Part shown: piece after piece, positions 1 to 8,935 of the stretch
How positions within the stretch are numbered: the stretch's first letter is position 1
Layout of the letters: each line of letters opens with the position of its first letter
Source: Spartobacteria bacterium
GTDB taxonomy: Bacteria > Verrucomicrobiota > Verrucomicrobiia > Chthoniobacterales > UBA6821
NCBI GenBank assembly: GCA_947471565.1
Contig: CANIVT010000001.1
Span: 1-64,000 of the forward strand
Reading direction: 5' to 3'
DNA length: 64,000 nucleotides
Notes under the pieces: model-generated
Database searches by the model: none
Told to the model about the DNA's origin: nothing
The model's input: the letters and a program-made list of their open reading frames with translations, nothing else
Made by a program: the position numbers and the translations under genes

Positions 1-1017
1 AAGGCCTTTTCCAACTGGAGTGTGCTCAGCCAGTTGAAGCGATATCAGCAGTTGGGAGGCTATGAAATCTGGCTGATTCATAATGTCTTTCCGGCCATGT
101 CTCCTGCGGTGTACGAGTTGGGATTTCGTCTGGGGATTCCCATTGTCCAGTATCTCCACAACTATCGGATGGGTTGCGTAAACGGCTTCTTTCTCAATCA
201 CGGGGAGCCTTGTCAGACCTGCATGGATGGCAATTTCAGCAAGGCCTTCCGCACGGCCTGCTGGCATGGTAGCCACATCCAAAGCGGGGTCATGGGGATG
301 ATCACGGCCCGGGCAAGGGGAATGGATCTTTTTCACCGGATCAGCCACTGGATCGCCATCAGCGAAGCACAGAAACGGGAGCATGTCGCCATGGGAATAC
401 CGGAGGAACGGATCACCGTGGTTCCTCATTTTTATGAATCTGAGGTAATTGCTGCTCCGCCCCCCAGTGGTGAGGGCGACGCCCTCTATGTCGGGAGGCT
501 CTCTCCGGAAAAAGGAGTGGATCGACTGATTCGCGCCTGGAAGCTCATTCAGGATTGCGGTCGAACGCTCTGGATCGTCGGAGATGGGCCGGAGCGTCCC
601 CGGTTGGAGACCGTGATTCGCGAGGAGAAAATTGCCAATGTCCGTTTCACCGGATTCCTCAATCAACAGGAAATGGCTGAAATCTGGACCAAGGCGTCAT
701 GCAGTATCGTTCCCTCGATCTGGAAGGAACCATTTGGAATGGTTGTTCTGGAGGCATGGGCCAAGGGACGCCCCGTCGTTGCGCATCGCATCGGAGCGCT
801 TCCTGAAATCATTGGTGACGGGGTGGATGGACTCCTCGTTCCCGAAAACTCCCCCGGGGAATTAGCTGAGGCGATTCTGTCGCTCTTGAATAATCCCGTC
901 AGGGCCGGTGAGATGGGGCGGGCTGGATTGCAAAAGTTGAAAGAGCGCTATTCCAAGAACGTCTGGATGGACGCCATGAAGCCTGTTCTCTCAAACTTAA
1001 CACGAATGAAAGCATGA
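1..1017 (+). CDS. Glycosyltransferase family 4 (GT-B), 5' end outside window
   Basis: Transfers a sugar from a nucleotide-sugar donor, probably for cell-surface or exopolysaccharide synthesis. The frame is open to the first base of the window, and family members have roughly 80-100 more N-terminal residues, so the gene is cut by the window edge. The visible part starts in the acceptor-binding half (HNYRMGC, then a CxxC-type stretch GEPCQTC). The donor-binding half follows, with the family motif LYVGRLSPEKGVDRL and the E-x7-E signature in KEPFGMVVLEAW. Acceptor and donor cannot be read from sequence. The next gene begins 85 bp downstream on the same strand. The family assignment is secure; the role is inferred. 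Confidence 0.88.
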   Translation, partial: KAFSNWSVLSQLKRYQQLGGYEIWLIHNVFPAMSPAVYELGFRLGIPIVQYLHNYRMGCVNGFFLNHGEPCQTCMDGNFSKAFRTACWHGSHIQSGVMGMITARARGMDLFHRISHWIAISEAQKREHVAMGIPEERITVVPHFYESEVIAAPPPSGEGDALYVGRLSPEKGVDRLIRAWKLIQDCGRTLWIVGDGPERPRLETVIREEKIANVRFTGFLNQQEMAEIWTKASCSIVPSIWKEPFGMVVLEAWAKGRPVVAHRIGALPEIIGDGVDGLLVPENSPGELAEAILSLLNNPVRAGEMGRAGLQKLKERYSKNVWMDAMKPVLSNLTRMKA

Positions 1018-1102
1018 TGATGGGAGAGAGATACTTTGATGCCCATGAACTTAGCCGGTTTGCCGTCGCTTCCGTAGAAGCACGACTATTTCCCAAAAAC
1101 GC

Positions 1103-1822
1103 ATGAGTGTGAACCGCCGCAAGTTCGACTGGGTGGGGGGAGCCGTCATTCCGTTTTCCTATCTTCTCGTCGTCCTGTTGATCGATGCCACAACGGCTCG
1201 CAGCACCATCACGCCTCTTTTCGGGATCATCGGGTTGCTTGTTCTTTCATTCTGCCTGACTCCTCGGGTCATGACTTTTTGGGCCGCCGTCTATTCGGTG
1301 ACCGTGGTGGCAATTTTCATGAACCCAATGCTCTTTCATTTCCTTAACAGGGAAGCTCCTGCAGGTGATGGACTGACCCCGCTTGTGCGAAGTGCCACGT
1401 TCGTCGTGGGAGCGATCATCTCCACTCTTTTTTGCCGGGTTCAATACCGTCTCAATCAGAGCAACACTGGATTGATCCATATGCTGGAAGAGATTCCGTC
1501 ACCTGTGATCACCTCCGATCAGGACGGGAGGATTTATTTTGCGAACAGGTCTGCCGCGGTGATCGCCGGCCTGTCAGCAAAAGAATTACATGGCATGTTG
1601 TTTTTCGACCTCTTCGCCGACAAGGACCGTCAGGGAGCCACCATTGCGGATTATCTCCGAAGGTTTTCTTCCTCTCATATCGAGGAGCCGATTTTTCTGA
1701 AATGTCGGGGAACGACTTATCTGGGTTCCACCCGAATGATCGATACCTTAAGTCCGAGGCTGCTTATGATCGTTCTCAGTAGAGAAGATGTTGCAGACGG
1801 TTTCGTCCCACCCAACTCCTAA
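1103..1822 (+). CDS. Membrane-anchored PAS-domain protein without an output domain
   Basis: A 239-residue protein with four predicted hydrophobic helices (about residues 13-30, 38-55, 57-75 and 93-112), then a cytoplasmic PAS domain at about 120-230. The PAS start is recognisable in LEEIPSPVITSDQDGRIYF followed by ANRSAAVIAGLSAKELHG. No histidine kinase, GGDEF or receiver domain follows, so it is a sensor module lacking its own output. It may pair with a partner protein or be a shortened kinase. Its end overlaps the start of the exonuclease gene by 35 bp, which suggests translational coupling. Ligand and partner are unknown. Confidence 0.72.
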   Translation: MSVNRRKFDWVGGAVIPFSYLLVVLLIDATTARSTITPLFGIIGLLVLSFCLTPRVMTFWAAVYSVTVVAIFMNPMLFHFLNREAPAGDGLTPLVRSATFVVGAIISTLFCRVQYRLNQSNTGLIHMLEEIPSPVITSDQDGRIYFANRSAAVIAGLSAKELHGMLFFDLFADKDRQGATIADYLRRFSSSHIEEPIFLKCRGTTYLGSTRMIDTLSPRLLMIVLSREDVADGFVPPNS

Positions 1823-2891
1823 AAAGCCATTGCAATTTCCAGTGGATCCATGCCGTTCCGCAGAGCGTCTTCTCCTCGTCGACGGGCATTACTATCTCTA
1901 CCGCTCATTTTTCGCGATCAGGGGACTCACGAATTCCAAGGGGGAGCCGACCAATGCCATCTACGGGTTTGTGAAGGCGATGCGCCGCATGATCTCGGAT
2001 CTGAAGCCTGACTACGCGGCGGTCGTCTGGGATGCCGGACTGCCCGAGCGTCGCACCCAGCTCCAGCCAGAGTACAAGCAGCATCGCGACGAGATGCCCG
2101 ATGATCTGGAGGTCCAGCAAGACCCGATTCAGGAGATCGTTCCTCTCGTGGGCGCGGCGAGCGTCTTCCTCGAGAACCATGAGGCCGATGACCTGATTGC
2201 CTCCTACGTGATTGATGCGAGGAAGAGGGGCATTGAGTGCGTGGTTGCAACCAATGATAAGGACATCCTTCAGATGGTGGGAGAGGGGGTATCTGTTTAC
2301 TCCACGGCCAAGAACGATGTGGGAGAGGGGAATGGTGGTTTCAAATTACTCGGAATCGCGGAGGTCCGCGAGAAGTGGGGAGTTGATCCCCATCTCATTG
2401 CCGATGTTCTGGCTCTCACCGGCGATGCGGCTGACAACATCCCGGGTGTTCCCGGTGTGGGTGGCAAGACCGCTGCGAAATGGATCACCCAGTATGGTTC
2501 GCTGGATCGGATTCTAAGCTCGGATGGAGTCGATCCGAAGGTTTTGGAAAAAATCGCGCCTCACAGAGAGCAGATCCAAAGTAACAAACAGATGGTCGCC
2601 CTCGATCTTGACCTGCTTCTGCCCCTGCCTATCACTGCCATGAAGGTAAGCCCCCGATATCCTGAGCTAATCGAGGCGATGAAGCGTTGCGAATTCCGAT
2701 CACTCACCGCAGAGGTGGAGCGGGAAGCAGCGGAATTAGGAGCTGGGAGATCGGAGATAGAGTCTAGGGGAGAGAGAAACGACGATTCTCTTCCCGGGAG
2801 CCGATCACCCGTTTCCGATGCTGACGCCCCAATGAGCGATGCCCAAGCTTCCAACTCCCATCTCCCAACCCAAGGGGAGCTTTTCTCATGA
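1788..2891 (+). CDS. Stand-alone 5'-3' exonuclease (PolA N-terminal / FEN type)
   Basis: Degrades 5' flaps and RNA primers during replication and repair. It is homologous to the 5' nuclease domain of DNA polymerase I but has no polymerase. Metal-binding acidic motifs are visible: LLLVDGHYYLYRS, then ENHEADDLIASYV, ATNDKDILQMV and the helix-hairpin-helix region GDAADNIPGVPGVGGKTAAK. The nuclease core ends near residue 300; the last 55 residues are low complexity and are encoded by an inverted-repeat element (separate entry). The ATG at 1788 overlaps the upstream gene; an in-frame GTG near 1842 is an alternative start. The stop overlaps the next gene as ATGA, so they are probably cotranscribed. 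Confidence 0.88.
   Translation: MLQTVSSHPTPKKPLQFPVDPCRSAERLLLVDGHYYLYRSFFAIRGLTNSKGEPTNAIYGFVKAMRRMISDLKPDYAAVVWDAGLPERRTQLQPEYKQHRDEMPDDLEVQQDPIQEIVPLVGAASVFLENHEADDLIASYVIDARKRGIECVVATNDKDILQMVGEGVSVYSTAKNDVGEGNGGFKLLGIAEVREKWGVDPHLIADVLALTGDAADNIPGVPGVGGKTAAKWITQYGSLDRILSSDGVDPKVLEKIAPHREQIQSNKQMVALDLDLLLPLPITAMKVSPRYPELIEAMKRCEFRSLTAEVEREAAELGAGRSEIESRGERNDDSLPGSRSPVSDADAPMSDAQASNSHLPTQGELFS
2733..2871. repeat. Inverted-repeat element inside the 3' end of the exonuclease gene
   Basis: The left arm (about 2733-2768) is built of GGAGCTGGGAGATC-like units. The right arm (about 2846-2871) carries the complement (CCAACTCCCATCTCCC). About 77 bp separate them. The element stays in frame and encodes the serine-, glycine- and acid-rich tail after residue 310. 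It resembles in design the other low-complexity armed elements in this window but uses a different unit. Confidence 0.6.
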
Positions 2892-3508
2892 GGGCCTCGC
2901 TTGCTCTGGGAGCCGGTCGAGGTCCAAGGCTTGCCGTTTTGGAATCGGTGAAAAGGTTCCCCGGTGGGATCAGTGTCACCGATCTCTCTGGAGAACTCGG
3001 GATGAGTTACATGGGTATAAAGGCTCACTGCCTTGCGCTTGAAAAATCGGGGTATCTGGAGACCAGGCGTGGGATTTCCAGCAAAGGGCGCCCGAAGCTG
3101 AATTACCGACTCACCACGGCCGGGGAAGAACTGTTCCGTGGTGCCGGAAACGATCTGGCTCTGGCGATTCTAGGCGAGGCTGCCGGTCTCTTTGGGCCAG
3201 CGGCTCCACAAAAGCTTCTGATGATGTATTTTCGCACCGAGGGCGCCCGCTATGCGGCATTGATCCGGGGAGATCATCTGGAGGACAGAATAGCCAGCTT
3301 TGCGAGGATTCGTGATTCCGAGGGGCGTATCTGCAGTCTGCTCTCCGGTTCTCCGACTGAGATCCACGAGTGCCATGATTCCTTGGCAGACCTGCGACAC
3401 GCCTATCCGGGGATCGATGCCATGGAGGAGGCGATGGTTTCCGAGGTTCTTGGAATGAATGTCCGGAGGGAGAGGCGGGAAGGAAGGACTGTTTTTTTGA
3501 TCGGCTAA
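2888..3508 (+). CDS. SufR/DeoR-like winged-helix transcriptional regulator
   Basis: A 206-residue protein. Its N-terminal winged helix is at about residues 12-85 (GGISVTDLSGELGMSYMGIK as recognition region, wing around RGISSKGRPKLNYRLT). The rest resembles the C-terminal domain of SufR-type iron-sulfur-sensing regulators. Classical SufR has several conserved cysteines that bind an Fe-S cluster. Here only one (in IHECHDSLADL) aligns by eye; the position usually LCE is GID and the C-terminal cysteine is absent, so cluster binding is doubtful. The start overlaps the exonuclease stop (ATGA), indicating an operon. Targets are unknown. Confidence 0.68.
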   Translation: MRASLALGAGRGPRLAVLESVKRFPGGISVTDLSGELGMSYMGIKAHCLALEKSGYLETRRGISSKGRPKLNYRLTTAGEELFRGAGNDLALAILGEAAGLFGPAAPQKLLMMYFRTEGARYAALIRGDHLEDRIASFARIRDSEGRICSLLSGSPTEIHECHDSLADLRHAYPGIDAMEEAMVSEVLGMNVRRERREGRTVFLIG

Positions 3509-3515
3509 AGGAAGC

Positions 3516-4316
3516 TTATCTTCCCGGAAGGTGCTCAAGGCAATATTCAGAGCCTCCCGTCGTCACGCGGAACTCAAGGTCGGGATTTGTCAGTTCAGTC
3601 CTTCCGCATGTCGTGCAACGGTGTAGGGGTTCCTCAGTGAGGATCGTTTTGTTCAAGGCTGCACGCAGGGGGGCTCCTGAGCGGCCAAGTCCCGCCAAGC
3701 CGATCTTGCGCGCAAGTTCGGTACCGAAAAACAGAAGATAATTCAGCAGAGCGGCACCAAGCGTCGCCGCCGCGACCAGAGGTTGGCCCAAAACGGCCAA
3801 GATCATGAGGATCGCACTGATGCCAGCCAGCCAAGCGATGCGTACCGGTAGGATGAAAAAGACGAGCACCTTGAAGTCGGGGTAGAGGGTTGCAAAGGCA
3901 AGGAGCAGCGAGAGGTTAAGGAAAGTATTGGCCCTGCCGACAGTTCCTCCTCCCCCCTGAAGGCCAAAGAAGAAATTCACCACCGTGCACAGCACGACTC
4001 CCGTAAGATAGAACAGCGTCAGTCTTGGGGGGCCCATTCCCGCCTCTAGTCCGTCTCCAAGATAGAGTAGGAAGAGCAGGGCAAAGAAAATCCAAAATGG
4101 GCTGAGTGTCTCGGGAATGAAGATCCAGGTGATCAGTCGCCAAATCTGACCCTCGAGGATGAGGCGAGGATCGAGTTCGAGAACCGAGAGATAGCCAGGC
4201 GCCAGCAGATGGAGGATGAAGACCAAGGCATTCAGCAGGGCCACGTAGCGGATGAGCCCTGGAACGGCAAAGCGGTCCTGAAGGTTCTGAATGAAGCGGC
4301 CTTTGTTCGTTGCCAT
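3516..4316 (-). CDS. Rhomboid-family membrane protein lacking the catalytic dyad, with zinc-ribbon-like tail
   Basis: A 266-residue protein with about six transmembrane helices and a rhomboid-like layout (WRLITWIFIP after the first helix). Active rhomboids have GxSx in TM4 and a histidine in TM6. Here the TM4 position reads GRAN (residues 127-130) and the TM6 position is T in ATLGAALLNYL, so it is a predicted pseudoprotease. The C-terminus carries CTTC-type cysteines C234 and C237, then C259 and H262, a plausible zinc site. The chosen start ATG at 4316 fits the family better than an upstream in-frame ATG. It is convergent with the regulator gene. Function is probably binding or chaperoning of membrane proteins, by analogy with other inactive rhomboids (inference). 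Confidence 0.68.
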   Translation of the reverse strand: MATNKGRFIQNLQDRFAVPGLIRYVALLNALVFILHLLAPGYLSVLELDPRLILEGQIWRLITWIFIPETLSPFWIFFALLFLLYLGDGLEAGMGPPRLTLFYLTGVVLCTVVNFFFGLQGGGGTVGRANTFLNLSLLLAFATLYPDFKVLVFFILPVRIAWLAGISAILMILAVLGQPLVAAATLGAALLNYLLFFGTELARKIGLAGLGRSGAPLRAALNKTILTEEPLHRCTTCGRTELTNPDLEFRVTTGGSEYCLEHLPGR

Positions 4317-4450
4317 CGGCAGATGATGACACTTTGGAGTTTGCATGAACATCCGGAAGATCCCTTCCTTTCCACAAGGGGCCCAGATTGTGTCAAAAGA
4401 GACACAATCATTTTGGTGGCAAGTCCTTAGGATGGAGGTAGCTTTTCTCT

Positions 4451-5131
4451 ATGGCCTCTCCGGAGGAAATTCCAAATATCGAACCCTTTCCCCTGTCTCC
4501 TCGATTCAGGAGAGGGGAGGAGTCCGCCGAATTATCTACTGGTCCGTCAGTCCCATCGCCCAAGGCTGTCCGTTCGTTCACTCCTTCGTCGCGGGCCAAG
4601 GTGGAGTTTTGGCATCAGGGAGAGCAACCCAGCCAAGTAGAAAAGATTTCCAAGGCTCCTCGCTATAATCATGCCCGTCGTGCCGATCAGATGGGTCTGC
4701 TGATGGCTATCTTTGCTGCCTTGGTCATCGCTCTCGTGGCCTTGGCTCTTCGTCTGAACAACAAGAAGTATTCTTTCCAGTCAGGAACAGCGCCGAAAAG
4801 CAGAACGCCGGTGGTTGATTTTTATCAGGGGAATCAAGCCTTTGCAAAAAAGGTGAAGCAAGAAAGAGAGGGTCCATCAGCTGCGGATCTTCCGGTTCAG
4901 GGTGCGAACGAGGATTTCGAAATCTCTCTTCAGGCCCAGATGGCGAGCATGAACGCCAAGTTGGAAAAAATGCGTTCGCAGAAACTTCTTGAGGAACCAC
5001 CGATTCCCGTGCCTGACAAGGGGGCTCGTCCTGCTCCCGTGATCGGTGTGCGGCCCACGGAAATCCAGAAATTCAATTCACCCTTGGAGTTTAACGGGAT
5101 GCTGCCAAAGCCTCTTCGGGAGGCCAAGTAA
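4451..5131 (+). CDS. Hypothetical single-pass membrane protein, proline-rich N-terminus
   Basis: Not recognised. The 226-residue protein has a Pro/Ser-rich N-terminal 75 residues with no signal peptide. One strong transmembrane helix lies at about 81-101 (MGLLMAIFAALVIALVALAL), followed by a polar C-terminal region with a short charged helix (about 155-180, possible coiled coil) and a Pro-rich tail. Topology is probably N-in with the C-terminal domain in the periplasm. It stands alone between divergent and convergent neighbours, 134 bp from the rhomboid start. Coding potential is supported by length and by codon use similar to its neighbours, but there is no family evidence. Confidence 0.6.
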   Translation: MASPEEIPNIEPFPLSPRFRRGEESAELSTGPSVPSPKAVRSFTPSSRAKVEFWHQGEQPSQVEKISKAPRYNHARRADQMGLLMAIFAALVIALVALALRLNNKKYSFQSGTAPKSRTPVVDFYQGNQAFAKKVKQEREGPSAADLPVQGANEDFEISLQAQMASMNAKLEKMRSQKLLEEPPIPVPDKGARPAPVIGVRPTEIQKFNSPLEFNGMLPKPLREAK

Positions 5132-5219
5132 GGTAGGTTGCCCTGGTGGTATGACAGGGGATTCGTCCGGCCTCAGTGGCTAGGCATTAAGAGCTTGGCA
5201 TGAACTCAGCCTGCCGTCG

Positions 5220-5636
5220 TCAGTCCTGCTTAAACTTGGAGTGACCCTCTTTCTTGATCGGGTTGATCAGCGCCGCCATCGACTGGGCTTTGGGGTAGTC
5301 TCCCGCCTTCACAGCCTGCTCCACCTGATCAAAGGCTGCCTTCAGCTTTTCGAGTTCAGCCCTGTAGTCAGCCAGAAAAGCTACACGACCCGCTTCTGGA
5401 ATGGTTTTGGTTTTCAGTGGATCGAGCGCCTGGGCGTCCGTGGCGGCTTTCTTAAGCGATTCCAGCAGGGCGATGTTCTCTTGCTGCTTGGCAGGATCGG
5501 AAAGCTGCTGGGAAAGTTGTCTGGTGCCGCGGGCGAGGATCTTCATCTGTCCATCAAGCGGAGTTTCATCGTCAGCTTGCAGGACGTGGGTGAAAGGAAG
5601 AATCGCTAGGGTGATGAGGAGAACGGGATGCTTCAT
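5220..5636 (-). CDS. Cytochrome b562-family periplasmic protein
   Basis: A 138-residue exported protein predicted to be a four-helix bundle. Residues 1-20 form a signal peptide (MKHPVLLITLAILPFTHVLQ, cleavage near A21). The mature part aligns with E. coli cytochrome b562 over its full length. The two haem ligands are present: M31 in LDGQMKIL (Met7 of the mature E. coli protein) and H132 in KKEGHSKFK (His102). It should therefore bind a b-type haem non-covalently. Physiological partner is unknown, as for the family. The start at ATG 5636 is chosen because the signal peptide begins there; a longer frame upstream adds only low-quality sequence. Confidence 0.77.
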   Translation of the reverse strand: MKHPVLLITLAILPFTHVLQADDETPLDGQMKILARGTRQLSQQLSDPAKQQENIALLESLKKAATDAQALDPLKTKTIPEAGRVAFLADYRAELEKLKAAFDQVEQAVKAGDYPKAQSMAALINPIKKEGHSKFKQD

Positions 5637-5718
5637 AGGTGGAACACAAAAGTGATCACGCCGTTGGGTGCAGACAATCTCATTCTGGAGAGATGTTGTC
5701 GGTAAGACGGCTGCGTGG

Positions 5719-8268
5719 TTACGCAACGACAATGTTCACGAGGCGGCCGAGGACAACGATCACCTTCTTTACCTCCTTGCCCTCTAAGTGTGGTCTGAGG
5801 GATTCCTCTGAGAAGGTCGCCTTCTCGACGGCATCCTTGTCTGCGGCGGTCGGGACGGTGACATGACCGCGGACCTTACCGTTGATCTGAACGGCGTAGG
5901 TGACCTCGTTGACGATGAGGTATTCCTCGTTCCATGTGGGCCAGGGCACCTGCGAGGCGAGTCCTTCGAAGCCTGGGAACTTCACGGCCAGGCGGGACCA
6001 GAGTTCCTCCACAAGGTGGGGTGCGAAGGGGCTCAGGAGCGGCAAGAAGAGTCGCAGGGCCTCAATCGGGCGAGGGGTGGCCGAGGTGAACTCGTTCGTG
6101 CAGACCATCATCTGGGAGATTGCCGTATTAAAACTCAATGACTCGATGTCGCCGGTGACCTTCTTGATCGTGGCGTGCAGGACGCGGCGCTGTGCCGATG
6201 TAAGCTCCAGATCGGCGAGATCGCCCGAGAGGACCCAGTTCCCCTCCTGATCCTCATTCATAGCGAGGCGCCAGACGCGGGCGAGGAAGCGGTAGACACC
6301 CTCGACGCCGGTAGTGCTCCAGGGCTTCCCATGCTCGAGAGGTCCCATGAACATCTCGTAGAGACGGAGGGAATCGGCCCCGTACTCGGAGACGACCGAG
6401 TCGGGATTGACCACGTTGCCTCGGCTCTTGGACATTTTCACCCCATCCTGTCCAAGGATCAGACCTTGGTTTACAAGACGCTGGAACGGCTCGGGGGTTG
6501 TGAGGTGGCCGAGGTCGCGAAGCACCTTGTGCCAGAAGCGGGCGTAGAGCAGGTGCAGGACGGCGTGTTCGGTGCCGCCAACATAGAGGTCGACGCCACC
6601 CGGCTTGCCATTGGCACCCATCCAGTACTCCTCGGCCTCCTTGCCGATAAAGCGCTCGTTGTTCTTAGGGTCGCAGAAGCGCAGGTAGTACCAGCAGGAG
6701 CCTGCCCATTGGGGCATCGTATTGAGCTCGCGCACGGCCGTGTCGGAGTAGCGAACCCAGTCCGTGGCCTTGGAAAGCGGGGGCTCGGCTGTTCCGGTTG
6801 GCTTGAAGTCTTCCATTGCCGGAGGCTCGACCGGGAGATCCGAGTCGGAGAGGGAGCGGTGCTTTCCATTCTCCCAGATGATGGGGAAGGGCTCGCCCCA
6901 GTAGCGCTGGCGCGAGAAAAGCCAGTCGCGGAGCTTGTAGGTGATGGTGCCCTTGCCGAGCCCTTTCTCCTCGAGCCAAGTGATGATCCGCTGTTTTGCC
7001 TCGGGGGTGCGGAGGCCATCGAGATGGGCGGAATTCACCGCTGTTCCTTCTCCGCTAAAACATCCATCCATAGGCTCGTCGGGGCGGACGACTTGGATGA
7101 CTGGGAGGGAGAACTTCAAGGCGAATTCATGGTCGCGCTCATCGTGCGCTGGGACGGCCATGATGGCCCCCGTGCCGTAGCCGGTGAGGACATAGTCGGC
7201 GATCCAGACGGGGATCTTCTCGCCGTTGACGGGATTGATGGCATAGGCACCGGTGAAGACGCCGGTCTTTTCCTTGGCGAGATCGGTGCGCTCGAGATCG
7301 CTCTTGGCATTGACGGCCTTCACGTAGGTCTCAACTGCAGAGCGCTGTCCCTCGGAGGTGATCTGTGCGACCAGCGGATGCTCAGGGGCAAGTACGAGGT
7401 AGGTCGCGCCGAAGAGGGTGTCGGGTCGCGTCGTGAAGACGGTGACGGAGTCGTTTTTTTCTTCGAGGCCGAATCGCACCTCGGCTCCCTCACTGCGACC
7501 GATCCAGTTGCGTTGCAGGATCTTGATGGATTCAGGCCAGTCGAGCTCTTCCAGATCAGCCATCAGGCGCTCGGCGTAGGCCGTGATGCGGAGCATCCAC
7601 TGGCGCATCGGGCGACGTTCCACGGGGAAGCCCCCGACCTCGCTCTTCCCATCGACGACTTCCTCGTTGGCGAGCACCGTGCCGAGTTCGGGGCACCAGT
7701 TCACAGGTACCTCCGAGACATAGGCGAGACGCACGGAATCGGGATCCTCGCCCGAGTAGGTGGAGATTGGTTCGGCATGGCCGGTCGCCGGGTTGACCCA
7801 GGCGTTGTAAAGCTGGAGGAAGATCCACTGAGTCCAGCGGAAGTACTCCGGATCGGTCGTCCCTACCTCTCGGGACCAGTCGTAACTGAAGCCAAGTGAC
7901 TGAAGCTGCTTGCGGAAGTTGTCGACGTTGCGCTGGGTGGTGACGCGGGGATGCTGACCGGTCTTGATCGCGTACTGCTCGGCAGGAAGGCCGAAGGCGT
8001 CCCAACCCATCGGGTGGAGAACGTTCGCACCCGTCATGCGGCGGTAGCGGGCGAGGATGTCGGTCGCGGTGTACCCCTCGACATGGCCGACATGGAGTCC
8101 GTCGCCACTGGGGTAGGGGAACATATCGAGCACATAGTACTTCAGTGCATCGGCACGGAAGCCGGGGTCGCCGGGATTCTTCGCGCGGAAGGCATGGGTC
8201 TCGAGCCAGTGCCGTTGCCAGCGAGGCTCGAATTCGGAAAAGGGATAGTGCTTGCGGGTCAGGGACAT
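5719..8268 (-). CDS. leuS: Leucyl-tRNA synthetase
   Basis: Attaches leucine to tRNA-Leu in the cytoplasm. The 849-residue class I synthetase has the HIGH-type motif HVGH at residues 59-62 ([19 protein letters not shown]), a CP1 editing domain in the middle (threonine-rich [19 protein letters not shown]) and the KMSKS loop in [17 protein letters not shown]. The C-terminal anticodon-binding and LeuRS-specific domains are complete (VQINGKVRG motif). Length is normal for bacterial LeuRS. The start at ATG 8268 gives [18 protein letters not shown], which matches the usual N-terminus. It is divergent from rdgB with only 24 bp between start codons. Confidence 0.97.
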   Translation of the reverse strand: MSLTRKHYPFSEFEPRWQRHWLETHAFRAKNPGDPGFRADALKYYVLDMFPYPSGDGLHVGHVEGYTATDILARYRRMTGANVLHPMGWDAFGLPAEQYAIKTGQHPRVTTQRNVDNFRKQLQSLGFSYDWSREVGTTDPEYFRWTQWIFLQLYNAWVNPATGHAEPISTYSGEDPDSVRLAYVSEVPVNWCPELGTVLANEEVVDGKSEVGGFPVERRPMRQWMLRITAYAERLMADLEELDWPESIKILQRNWIGRSEGAEVRFGLEEKNDSVTVFTTRPDTLFGATYLVLAPEHPLVAQITSEGQRSAVETYVKAVNAKSDLERTDLAKEKTGVFTGAYAINPVNGEKIPVWIADYVLTGYGTGAIMAVPAHDERDHEFALKFSLPVIQVVRPDEPMDGCFSGEGTAVNSAHLDGLRTPEAKQRIITWLEEKGLGKGTITYKLRDWLFSRQRYWGEPFPIIWENGKHRSLSDSDLPVEPPAMEDFKPTGTAEPPLSKATDWVRYSDTAVRELNTMPQWAGSCWYYLRFCDPKNNERFIGKEAEEYWMGANGKPGGVDLYVGGTEHAVLHLLYARFWHKVLRDLGHLTTPEPFQRLVNQGLILGQDGVKMSKSRGNVVNPDSVVSEYGADSLRLYEMFMGPLEHGKPWSTTGVEGVYRFLARVWRLAMNEDQEGNWVLSGDLADLELTSAQRRVLHATIKKVTGDIESLSFNTAISQMMVCTNEFTSATPRPIEALRLFLPLLSPFAPHLVEELWSRLAVKFPGFEGLASQVPWPTWNEEYLIVNEVTYAVQINGKVRGHVTVPTAADKDAVEKATFSEESLRPHLEGKEVKKVIVVLGRLVNIVVA

Positions 8269-8292
8269 CTCGTTCGAACTGTTGAGTCCGTT

Positions 8293-8913
8293 ATGCAATC
8301 CGAAAACCCCGCTGTCGCCAAGCCCACGCCCATTTTCCTCGCCACCCGCAATCGCCATAAGACCCGCGAGATTCAAGAGATGCTGGGATCTGGGGTGCTG
8401 GTGACCGATGCGACGACCGTTCCCGAGTTGCCCGAGATCGAGGAGACCGGGACCACCTTTGAGGCCAACTCACGCCTAAAGGCCGAGGGGATCTCCCGTC
8501 ATGTGCCGGGCATCGTGTTGGCCGATGACTCGGGATTGGAGGTTGATGCACTTAGCAAGGAGCCGGGTGTCTATTCCGCCAGATATGCGGGCCCGGGATG
8601 CACCGATGAGCAAAATACGGCGCTCGTGCTGGAGAAGACTGTAGGGGTTCTCCATACCGAAAGGACAGCCCGATTCCGCTGCGTCCTAGCGGTTGCGGAG
8701 AACGGCGTAACACTTGCCACCTTTGACGGGACGGTCGAGGGGATCCTAGCCACCGAGGTGCGCGGGGCCGGCGGCTTCGGTTATGATCCGATCTTCATGC
8801 CTCTAGGTTATAGCGAAACCTTTGGGGAGCTCTCCAGCGAGGTGAAGCACGGGATGAGCCATCGCAGTAGGGCCCTGGCCCAGTTCAAGCAGTGGTGGGC
8901 AGCGAGGCAGTAG
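8293..8913 (+). CDS. rdgB: XTP/dITP diphosphatase (RdgB/HAM1 family)
   Basis: Hydrolyses non-canonical purine nucleotides (dITP, XTP) to monophosphates, cleaning the nucleotide pool. The 206-residue protein shows the N-terminal substrate loop [14 protein letters not shown], the acidic metal and catalytic region [15 protein letters not shown], the GVYSARYAG motif and the C-terminal [13 protein letters not shown] and SHRSRAL motifs. Length is typical. It starts at ATG 8293, 24 bp from the divergent leuS start, so the two promoters must overlap each other's 5' regions. It converges on the response regulator gene. Confidence 0.95.
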   Translation: MQSENPAVAKPTPIFLATRNRHKTREIQEMLGSGVLVTDATTVPELPEIEETGTTFEANSRLKAEGISRHVPGIVLADDSGLEVDALSKEPGVYSARYAGPGCTDEQNTALVLEKTVGVLHTERTARFRCVLAVAENGVTLATFDGTVEGILATEVRGAGGFGYDPIFMPLGYSETFGELSSEVKHGMSHRSRALAQFKQWWAARQ

Positions 8914-8935
8914 GAGAACACGTCGCCGAGCAGCT

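Noticed and set aside
6175-7899. Long plus-strand open frame (over 570 codons) antisense to leuS
   Set aside because: It lies entirely within leuS, has no recognisable domain, and its length follows from the GC-rich codon use of leuS, which avoids stops in the opposite strand.
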